Shown here one piece after another: positions 55,428 through 64,000 of a DNA stretch of 64,000 nucleotides. The notes beneath the pieces are model-generated. The model searched no databases. It saw nothing but the letters and a program-made list of their open reading frames with translations, and had not been told where the DNA came from. This DNA comes from Skeletonema tropicum. Its lineage: Eukaryota > Bacillariophyta > Thalassiosirophyceae > Thalassiosirales > Thalassiosiraceae. The stretch lies in NCBI GenBank assembly GCA_037178625.1, contig CM074141.1, positions 1,364,001-1,428,000 of the forward strand, read 5' to 3'. Positions within the stretch are counted from its first letter, which is position 1; each line of letters begins with the position of its first letter. The translations under genes and the position numbers were made by a program.

Positions 55428-57073
55428 TCATTCCTCTTCGTCTTCATTTTCGTGTGTTTCGTCCATGGTGTCATAATCACTTTCATCCATTGTGCCATAT
55501 TCTTTCGACAACATCTTTCTCAATTTCCTTACTCCGTCAATTGGCGCTGTCACTGACCTTTTGAGTAATTGATTAATACTGCTCATTCTCGTCATATCTT
55601 CGAAGTCTTCTTTCTCCTCATCATTGAGCTGTAAACTACGAACAAGTTCGGTTGGCAATGATTCACGATGACGACAGCGCACCTTTGTATGAGCATAGGC
55701 AGCTGTGGCTGTGATATTGGGCGCAACTGAATTAACTTGCGAATAGAGTATAACGCTTGCTCGCTTCCTCCTCTCTGACAAACGACTTTCCCCAGCTCCT
55801 TCTCCCGGAATTGCTTTATTGGCACTTGCGTTGGCTCTAAGCAACACGATTAGACATCCTGTCAAAACTGCAAGAACATGATGATTGTGATTTACTTAAG
55901 TGCATGTGATGGTTGGAAAAGAGAAAGTCATATCGGACAACGCATTGACCTACCGATTGTAACTCCGATAATGGTACGTTTACTTGGAGGAGCTTCACCC
56001 ACAAACGTCATGGCAATGATACTTGCATTGAGTGGTTCGCATAAGAAAACAAGTGATACTATGAGTGGCTCAAAATAGCTGAGAGCAATCATTGCACCAA
56101 AGTTGCCAAACATATCAGGAAATATTGAGTGCAACGCAGCTGCAGGGTTTGCAATAGGATTCAAGAATCCGAAGAATCCATTCTCAACGCTAGTAGAGAA
56201 GAATGAAATTCCATTGGGCATTGTTAGGAAGCACAAGATGAGAGTTGTGATTGCCATACCCATGTTAATTGTCAGCGAGAGAATGATAGGATCTATCCCA
56301 ACAAGCCTGAGTTCACGTGTAGCAGTCATGTACGAAGCTCCACCGATTGCACCCAACAGAGCAATTGCCGCACCAAGGTTTTCGTTTTCATGTTCACTGC
56401 TGTCATCACTCTCGCCAGTTGCACAAATGATTGCACCAACTAGTGAAATGCTTGCTCCTAGTACAGTTATCTTTCCGGGAGGATCGCAATTGATGATGGA
56501 GTAAAGGATTATCCAAATCGGGGCTGGAATGAGAAGTTGCGTATAGCTTAGTGATAGAAATTTGTTGACAATTCAGTCATTATCTCAATACTCACTTGTA
56601 TTACACAGGCACATTACTGCGGCAGAGCTTGCATATTTAAGAGCAAATACGATGGCATCGTTGAGAAGAGTAGATCCGAGTACAGCAACTACAACAAGAA
56701 CGACACGCTCCTTGGAGATATGGCTTTCGTCTTTGGAGGCATTATTTTCTTCATCTTCGTCTTCGCCATAATGGATGTTATTTATCGTACCCTCTTCCTC
56801 TTTGGGTAGAAGGTTGTCCTCCTCTTCACATTTGGAGACACCCTTGCTCTCATTGTCATTGTTGAATTTTCCACGTAGTGTAAGAGTCAAAGTAATAATG
56901 GAAAAGAAGAAGCTTGTTAAAACTTGTCTCCACAATCCGCGCAGGATGGAGGGAGTCTCGTGAGGCAAGGCCTTCACGCAAGATGCTGTTGATGAGGCGG
57001 CTAGCTGGGCGCCGACGAGGATACAGCCACCGATGACAACATCCGATTTGGAAAGCTGCTGCTTCTCCACCAT
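55428..57073 (-). CDS. EamA/DMT-family membrane transporter (3 exons)
   Basis: Exons 57073-56596, 56523-55954 and 55867-55428 join at GT-AG sites in phase 1 with introns of 72 and 86 nt, giving 495 residues. About ten helices are seen. The first EamA half (VVIGGCILVGAQLAASSTASCVKALP) and the second (SFVLVGAIICATGES...GAAIALLGAIGGASYM) are separated by an acidic loop (CEEEDNLLPKEEEG). ATRELRL and GFGNFGAMIALSYFEPLIVSL-type elements fit the family's second repeat. A long acidic C-terminal tail follows. Substrate unknown; plasma membrane, plastid or vacuole cannot be told apart. Confidence 0.8.
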
Positions 57074-57454
57074 TCTTCATAGGCTGCACGGTATGTCTAG
57101 AGTGTCGTTGCTTCATAGCAACGACTAGCGATATGATATGAATGTGAATTTCATGTATGAAATAATGATTCGGGCTGTTGGTATAGACACTCAAGTTCAA
57201 GTTCTCAAGTGTCAAAATGAGAACCCCAATATACTTTATTGCTAGTGGAAAAAGTATGCAGAAGTATGCAGGGTCAAGAATAAGGGCTTAAAAACTCCTA
57301 AGTGCCCCTTGAACGGGTTTCTTCACGTGGACAGCCAAGTATCCGAAACCCCCGCAGTCAACGATGTAACGTGCGTCATACGCACAAAATCACACTACTT
57401 GACGACGGTATTGGAACATTACACCGTAACAAATAATTAATACTTAAAATTAAG
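57074..57454. other. Intergenic, no gene seen
   Basis: About 380 bp upstream of the EamA gene; no exon or RNA gene recognised. Confidence 0.35.
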
Positions 57455-58419
57455 CTACATCAAATTTATGGCTCCCTTCTTACGCAAGACATTTACATCT
57501 TTCATCTGCCTACAGTAGGTTGACACTTTCCAGTCACTCTTTGCACTTGCAAATTCTGGATACTTCTCCCGGACACCTTTCAAAGCTTTGTCTTTGTCAT
57601 AAGTGCTTCTAAAGAAGAAAAAGTCCATATCATGGACGTGACGAGTGCGAATCTCATCTTCAACTTCTTTCTCCATCAATTCCATGATTGGCTCCCAATT
57701 ATTGTCGTAGGATCTCCTTAAATCTCCTTAAGCTGCGTGGCAAGTTGCCATTCTCCAAGAGGCGGAAATGCCTGACTGTTGTATCAATCTGCTTGCCACT
57801 GCCATCTAGAATTGCATATGAAGGAAACCCCTGCAGCCATCTTCTCCACCCAGAATCTGTTGAAGGCATCCGTGCTTCTTCTGCAACGATGCATCAGGAT
57901 CCTGATGCGTGGAATAAGGATAGAGGCGTGCCTCCAGTCTCTGAGGCAAGGACGCGTAAGCTTGCAAACTGCCATTGGTATGTACTGAAGAAGATGCCCC
58001 GAACGTTCCTCCATTCCCGCCATTCTTTGCACAAGTAGTTCAGTCGCTTTTGCAGCAGCAGCAACAGCTGCAGCAGCAGTTCCGCCATTTTTGATGTTCC
58101 CATTTTCAGACGCTCATCCTTCCATTGCATTCTTCACTATCCCCGCTAAATTCCCCTTTAGCCACTCAACATCACTGCGATAATTGTGTAGAAGCTTCAT
58201 TGCGTCACTCATTTCGTCGCGTATCAAAACACTCGGCGGGACGCTTGTCGGCTTTTTCACAGTACCTGCCGGTTCCAATGTAACAAGTTTCTCGATACGG
58301 CGCCATTTGAATCCGATTGCTGCGTGGTAAATCGTAAGGGGAGAACTCCGCGCACTTGAGGATGGCATCGTGGTATTAGCACAAATGATCGTAGACATAT
58401 CGAATCTCCTTCTCTTCAT
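57455..58419 (-). pseudogene. Frame-broken gene of unknown function
   Basis: Successive minus-strand frames each read like protein: MSDAMKLLHNYRSDVEWLKG (58200-58114), then a Ala/Leu-rich helix and RMAGMEERSGHLLQ near 58020, GFPSYAILDGSGKQIDTTVR near 57820, and MELMEKEVEDEIRTRH to a stop at 57455. At least three shifts are needed to join them and no clean splice sites were found. It could be a degraded gene, an indel-rich assembly segment, or a gene with introns I missed. Family unknown. Confidence 0.35.
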
Positions 58420-59058
58420 CTTTCTATTGATTACTCAAGACGGATTGCAAAAATTTGGTGGGAAGGTTATCGTAGTAGAAACTATGCGTTACGTTGTGAT
58501 AGTGAAGACTTTTATCTGCTTTCTCCTCGGAGCTGAGTTCGTACACAACTTCATTATAGACTTCAGGGTACTCCGTCTCCAAATGTTGCACAGTGAATGA
58601 TTTGTTGTCTCCACAGCATCTATCGGCGTGTTGGTCTTTCAGTTTTGCTGGTAGCTTTGCTGACAGCTTTGCCCCTTCGCTGCTGCTGTCATCATCACTG
58701 CTGCTGCTGCTGGCGTCGTTTTTCCCTCTTCTTTTGGTTGCTCCGCCCCATGATTACAGATGAAGGCGGTGATGGAGAGTTAGAAGTGATGGTTGCACTT
58801 TCGCCGTAGGCCCATGCAGTTTACTGTGTTTCCTCTAGTTGTGAGTGCAATCCTCGTGTGAGATGCTTTCGTATGCATTCTCGCTTTTTCTGACATACTT
58901 TTTCCATTGTCCTTGCTACAATACTAGATTTTTGACAAAATTACGCGAGGGATTTTTTTAGGATTTTGAAATAGTATGTATGTCATATCTGCATACGATC
59001 TGGCATATTCGACGTATTTCTGCATACAAAACCGGTCGGCTGTATTGTACCATACTTA

Positions 59059-60527
59059 GACCCGTTCTGTCAATCCGATTTCGCGCGTATTTTGAGGCGG
59101 ATTTCAAGGCCGATTTCGGCTTCCCGCCATTTGAAATCCGCGTATTTTGCTCTCATTGACAGAACGAAATCCACCTGTGCTTGCGTATTTTATGAGCCGC
59201 CGCACCACCCGCCACCAGCCATCACCCGCCACTGACGCCCGCCTCCTACTACCTACCCTACTACCCTATTGACCATGAAGTACAACATAGTAGAACACCT
59301 TCAACACCGGCAACCACATGTCTTTCAAACCCAAAATATCGTTCCTAAACCCATTTTAAACGTAGAATCGAATGGTGGCATCGCTTTGTACCGATATTAA
59401 GTGTGTGACGACGTATTGGTCATTAAATAAAGCGTTTCCGTATTTCGACTGAGCGTCGACGGTCAATGAGGGTCAATCATTCCATATTATCGCCCATTCC
59501 ATGGAATATAACCCTTCCATTTCCTTCATATAACTAAACTATGGGAGTGTTGAATGTTATTGGTGAGGAGCAATCCATATCACTCGCATTATCAAGCTAC
59601 TGAAGGAACAAATCGATCAGGATAACATCACTCATTTCAACTATAATGAGCTAATATTCTTAGTATGTAGATGCAGGGCACCAATCTGTTGTTCCCCCTC
59701 ATTCTCAATAGTTTAATAAAAATAATTCTGCTCAATACATTGTGTCTTTCAATTATATTGCCTCATGGGGGAGCTGCTATAATAGCCTCATTAACCTCCC
59801 AACAGGTGATGTGGGTTGTACATTTAACTCTAACTCTGTAGACGAAGTTTATGGATAGCCAAGCTAGGCGGCAAACCAAAGATTATTATTGTGTAATCAT
59901 TGGGGAGGGATGTACCAAGATCAGAGCAGCGTAACACAATTAAACATAATGATAACACCGTCGGCGGCACGGGCCGAGCGGACTTATTCGGTCCTGATAT
60001 CGCATCAAACGACACCATAGGGCCACCCAATAAAGTCACCACGTTGAGGATATCTTCCCTAGGTATTATAACACGAAATAACATTATTTCTTGCGTTATC
60101 CGCCAAACATTTAATGCACAAATAATGACATGCAGCGATCGACATCATCATTTCTCGACACAACAAACTATATCTTATAGAATACGCTGCCTACAACGCC
60201 GACCGGCGGCTCTAACGGAAGCTCATAACATGCGCCAACTTATAGCGGCCGGATTTTGTGGTGGCTGGTTGGACAGGGGTGTATAAGTGACATAATGGGA
60301 GGGCATAGGGGGGTGTTGTTTTCATCTTGCGTGGAAGATGTTGGCGGGCTCAAATCGGCTCGAAATAGATACGCTCGAAATACGTGAAAAACCTCAAAAA
60401 AAGCAGGGCCGATTTCAAGAGGTTTTTGACGTATTTTAGGGGTGGCGGATTTCAGATGTGGCGGGAAGCAAAATCGGCCTCAAAATCGGCTCGAAATACG
60501 CGCGAAATATCATTGACAGAACGGGTC
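59059..60527. mobile_element. Harbinger-like element with TTA duplication
   Basis: Inverted ends begin GACCCGTTCTGTCAAT and continue with ATTTCGCGCGTATTT, flanked on both sides by TTA, the target duplication typical of PIF/Harbinger elements. Subterminal copies of AAATCGGC-like motifs are frequent. The 1.47-kb interior holds only doubtful ORFs (minus 60084-59830; plus 59900-60286), so it is probably non-autonomous. Confidence 0.75.
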
Positions 60528-60804
60528 TTATCTTTGTGGAGTCAAAGTTGAATACTTTTCGCAAAAATAAGAAAGTGATGAGAGGCAAAAAAATCAAAAA
60601 AATCAAGATCAACATTTTTTGGAAATCAACTCCAAGCTCTCTACTCTCTACTCTCTATCTCGAAGGAGATCAGATCAGCGCCGCCGATGCAATAGGTTCG
60701 CAGGAGATTGAACGCGAAATCAAAGGAGATCAGATCAGGCGCCGATGCAATAGGGTTTGAAAGCAAGCATTACTTTGAAAGAGGCGGCCAGCATTGAAGA
60801 AAAG

Positions 60805-61545
60805 ATGTCCGAAAGCAGCAAAGCAAGGCGGCGATGGACTGAGGAGGAAGATAACAACTTGCGACGGTTGGTAGCGGCGGCTGAAGAAAATGATGTTGTA
60901 TGGCGAGACGTCGCTTCAAAAATGGAGGCAAGGAATTCTAACCAATGTAGAGAACGTTGGACGAATCACTTGCGTCCTGGAATTAGACGAGGGAATTGGT
61001 CAGCCGAAGAAGATGAGGCGATAGTGCGATTGCAAAAGGAGATTGGAAACCAGTGGAGTTCCATAGCTAGTAATTTTCAAATGCGCACTGATATCGATGT
61101 GAAAAACAGGTGGCATAAACTGCAGCGAAAGAGAAAATCATCTGAAGCAATGCTTGACCCAAGTCCAAAAGTAGGTCAGAGGGTTCTCGTGAAATTCGAA
61201 GAGGATGGACAAATTCGACTATACGATGGAACAATCACCCAAGTTATCCATGACAAAGAACAACCAGATGCATTCAAGCTTCAAATTCAATACGAAGATG
61301 GCTCTTTTGAAGATGATTGTGATTACCCAGACAATGATATTTATCTGGTGGATTGTCAATCAAACAATGATGGGCTGACCGAGGAAGAAGTTTCGCTGTC
61401 ATCGGAGCTGCTCAACATTCACTACTCACTACTATCCAATGATGGAAAAAATGCCAAGAAGCAAGCACGTGAAGATGATCAAGATTATCAAAAGAAGATT
61501 TCTACAAAAGAAAATCTCCACCCCAATCTCACAGATCGTCATTGA
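60805..61545 (+). CDS. R2R3-type Myb protein with Tudor-like tail
   Basis: 246 residues from ATG 60805 (MSESSKARRRWTEEED); an in-frame TTG further upstream is not a credible start. Two Myb repeats: RRWTEEEDNNLRRLV...WRDVASKMEARNSNQCRERW and RGNWSAEEDEAIVRLQ...WSSIASNF...DVKNRWHKL, with the spaced Trp residues and helix-turn-helix pattern. A small beta domain follows at about residues 125-185 (VGQRVLVKFEEDGQIRLYDGTI, then FEDDCDYPDNDIYL), like a Tudor or chromo-barrel fold. Likely a nuclear DNA-binding regulator. It begins 278 bp after the Harbinger-like element. Confidence 0.85.
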   Translation: MSESSKARRRWTEEEDNNLRRLVAAAEENDVVWRDVASKMEARNSNQCRERWTNHLRPGIRRGNWSAEEDEAIVRLQKEIGNQWSSIASNFQMRTDIDVKNRWHKLQRKRKSSEAMLDPSPKVGQRVLVKFEEDGQIRLYDGTITQVIHDKEQPDAFKLQIQYEDGSFEDDCDYPDNDIYLVDCQSNNDGLTEEEVSLSSELLNIHYSLLSNDGKNAKKQAREDDQDYQKKISTKENLHPNLTDRH

Positions 61546-61592
61546 GTATAGTCATATTGCATGCCAAAGTCATTTACATAACATACCGCTAT

Positions 61593-63509
61593 CTAAAAAA
61601 ATCTCTTCAATGCACTAGGAGTCTCATCAGCACCATCGCTGTCCCCATCTCCACCTTCTCCTGCACGTTCTGCCTCCCTCTCAGCCTTTTCCTTTTCTCG
61701 TAACTCTTTCAATTTCAACATATTGTCATCAATAATGTTCTTATGCTTTCGAGCCAACTTCTTTGCAATCTTACTCCTGCCCCTCATCCTCTTCTTTTCC
61801 TTCTTGTTCTTGAGAGCCTCCATTTCTTCCGCCTTTCGTGCATCTGCCTCTTCGGCCATGTCTCTCATCCGTTGACGACGTTGGATCAAATTGCTTTCCT
61901 CGACAGATCCAATGGCATCAGGGTCCAATGCGATCATGTCTGGACTTAGTTTCTCAAGAAGTGATCGAACCTCAGCCTCACGACGTTGCTTGTTGTCCAT
62001 GTAAGGGTTTGTAAAGTGTTCCATAGAATCCAAGTTGGGTTCTCCACTGCCTGGAATGACGATGGAGCTGATACCCGTTGTATGACCAATGCCACACACA
62101 TCTTCAAATGGTCGGAATCTTAATGATTCAACTCCTTTCCCTGACAGCTGATGCTTCATGTAGGGTTCCTTCATTTTGACACGCAATGCCTCTGGCCTCC
62201 AAAATGTTGTATGGCAACCATGTCCAATACCCAATATTCCCGTCTGCGAGATATCCACGCATGTAGGAGCCCCACCATAAGTATTGTAGGAGTGAACTTC
62301 CTTGTACATTCTCAAATCCCATACTTTCACCTTGCTATCGCCTCCGCCTGTGACCATGTATCTTCCACTGCGATCCATTGCCAAACTCGTCACTGGACTT
62401 CCCCTATGACAGAGCATTTTTACGAGGTATTCACTGCTCGATGGAGACCACAATGTCACTGTGCCGTTCGTATGTCCTAAATGTATGACGGAGTTGAAAG
62501 GATTTTGTCGAATTGCACCACATGGTCCCATCTTTGTGCGGTGTTGAGAAACAAGAGAACCAGTGGACGTGTCTTGGTATTGAAGCTGTCCGCTATGTCC
62601 AATGGTGGCTGCATGTAGTAGAACAAAAAAGATTATGTTGTGAGTCACGGAAGCAGAAAATACAATAAACTATAGCATCAACACCTGACACTTACCTAGC
62701 AACCAATGATATGGTAGGAACTCCATCCCCATTACCCTCCTGTGCCCATCCATCCGATGGATCTCCACACCCTTATCATCATACACAAACACATTCTTCT
62801 CTTGCGCCACAGCCATCATGCTCCCATTATGCAAAAAACATGCATCTCTTACAGTCTCATTGACAAAAAACTCACTTGTCAAAGACAAAGAATGTTGATC
62901 AATAATACTCACATGACCTCTCGCCCCAGCCAATAATGAATACCGTCCAGAACGATCATACCTCAACTTATACGGACTATAATCCTTCAATTCCAAATCA
63001 AAAATATTCCTTGCCACACCCTCTTGCAAATGCTCATTCTTCAATTGCTGCTGCGTCAATTGTATCGTTCGTTCCATATCATTCTCCACCTCCACCAATC
63101 CCGTGGCATGTGTGTGCAATATCTCCTCGGCATCTGCCGCTGCAATAGCATTCTGCATCCGTTTCGTTTCTCTGCGGTGCATTTGACGCTGTAGTGCTGG
63201 ATTGTGACGACGTTTGCGCTTATCGAGTGTATGACGCTGTACATCAGTCATGTTCGACGTATCTTGATGTTTGTCATCCTCGCGTAAATTTCGTAATCGT
63301 TGTTTGGACATGTCGGTACGTTCTGATCCGTGAAAGTGAGAGAGGACTTTTGATTTCTGATCCCGTGGAAGAGAGTGGATTTGTTTTTTGAGTGACTTGC
63401 GTTGTTCGAGGATTTGGTTGTGGGTTGACCCGAGGGTTAGGTCGCCTGCCATTTTGGTCTTTTTGGAGGGTGGTGCTGCCTCGTCTGATTGAGAAATTGA
63501 TTTTGACAT
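61593..63509 (-). CDS. UTP7: UTP7/WDR46 small-subunit processome protein
   Basis: Exons 63509-62696 and 62608-61593 join in phase 1 across an 87-nt GT-AG intron (HWLL|ATIGHSGQLQY), giving 609 residues. The protein has a basic N-terminus, a coiled segment, WD40-type blades (YDRSGRYSLLAGARGHVSI, FLHNGSMMAVAQEKNVFVYD, NSVIHLGHTNGTVTLWSP, DRSGRYMVTGGGDSKVKVWDLR) and a C-terminal BING4-type region (GAPTCVDISQTGILGIGHG, VCGIGHTTGISSIVIPGSGE) ending in a Lys/Glu-rich tail. This matches UTP7/WDR46 of the U3 processome, needed for 18S rRNA maturation in the nucleolus. Length and domain order are typical. Confidence 0.93.
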
Positions 63510-64000
63510 ATTGTTTGATGTGTATGTGTTGCTTTATTGCAGATGAAGCCCAATTTTAGAATCAAGAGATATATTGAAGAGTTGCCTCTGGCTTACTTAT
63601 TGCTCAATGATAGTGTAGCAGAAATTTTAAAGTACGTCGGTGGTCCCTCTAAGTGACAATAAGGCAGTAGAAGTAGTGTACTGTCAGGTCCAAGGTGCTG
63701 CGTAGTGTGATGTTTTCGTCATGGAGGTTTGCTTGCGCAAATAATGAAAAATGAAGGGCTCTCAAATACCGTACCAGTATTTTCTACCTGCTATCTATCA
63801 CGTACAGTACTTACAATACGTGGTACATAACTCGTAGCTCCCCTTTTTGGCGCGCCGGAAAAGAAAAGCAAACCAATGACATCGATACGATGCATCATGA
63901 GGACGCGTGGTCGATAGAGGTCAATAGGCGTGTGAAGTAGGTGCAGTGGTCGGTCACTTAGTCCCAGGATCCAGACTGTATGATAATGCTATGCTAAATG
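63510..64000. other. Upstream intergenic region
   Basis: About 490 bp upstream of UTP7. It contains TTTTTGGCGCGCC at 63844-63856, the same E2F-like core as at 21428. No ORF supported. Confidence 0.4.
63844..63856 (+). promoter_or_regulatory. E2F/DP-like site
   Basis: TTTTTGGCGCGCC about 335 bp upstream of the UTP7 start, identical in 13 bases to the site upstream of the methyltransferase gene. Assignment by motif only. Confidence 0.35.

Noticed and set aside
1..64000. tRNA and rRNA genes
   Set aside because: I scanned for tRNA-like B boxes and rRNA-like stretches and saw none that I could support; a covariance-model search would be decisive.

Overview
This window looks like nuclear DNA of a stramenopile alga, most likely a centric diatom. 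Genes are compact and lie on both strands. Introns are short (about 60-95 nt, GT-AG) and intergenic spaces are small. Several predicted proteins start with a secretory signal followed by an Ala-Phe-type junction, the bipartite plastid-targeting pre-sequence typical of diatoms. There are no operons or bacterial ribosome-binding sites. I re-chose starts and spliced exons by hand, so most gene models here are spliced models.

Layout. 0.2-9.9 kb: a multi-spanning Cys-rich membrane protein, a MYND-type finger protein, an SGNH-hydrolase-like type II membrane protein, a TA-flanked MITE and a low-complexity coiled-coil protein. 9.9-15.2 kb: an MSH1-type MutS with a C-terminal GIY-YIG domain, divergent from a CaMKII-association-domain protein. 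15.9-26.4 kb: a plastid-targeted protein, a disordered protein, a 2OG-Fe(II) oxygenase with ankyrin repeats, an RNA m5U-methyltransferase-like protein and two secretory/membrane proteins. 26.6-27.9 kb: a small multi-exon gene whose three consecutive introns each carry a C/D-box snoRNA candidate; two share a guide matching the same 18S rRNA site. 28-37 kb: a two-domain SelW/Rdx-like protein, a Myb-like protein with a duplicated module, a DUF1971 cupin-like protein, REXO4-type exonuclease, a TPT/DMT transporter and an LRR protein. 38-39.8 kb: a non-coding tandem array of ten units of about 180 bp. 40.4-42.1 kb: a protein with three histone-H3-like half-folds. 42.4-50.2 kb: a transposon block with a decayed element carrying a YqaJ-like nuclease relic, then an apparently intact hAT-type transposon with a nested MITE. 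50.5-58.4 kb: a second MYND protein, decayed coding, another TA-flanked MITE, a fold-back minisatellite, a sirtuin, an EamA transporter and a degraded gene. 59.0-60.5 kb: a TTA-flanked Harbinger-like element. 60.8-63.5 kb: an R2R3-Myb and UTP7/WDR46.

Several otherwise well-conserved genes are broken by one small indel each (SGNH, the plastid protein, the 2OG oxygenase, the methyltransferase, SelW-like, the second MYND gene). This points to assembly indels or to a heterozygous allele rather than independent gene death, and coordinates near those breaks should be treated as provisional. Informational and RNA-processing functions recur (MSH1, snoRNAs, UTP7, REXO4, the m5U methyltransferase), but nothing indicates that they are physically linked by function.
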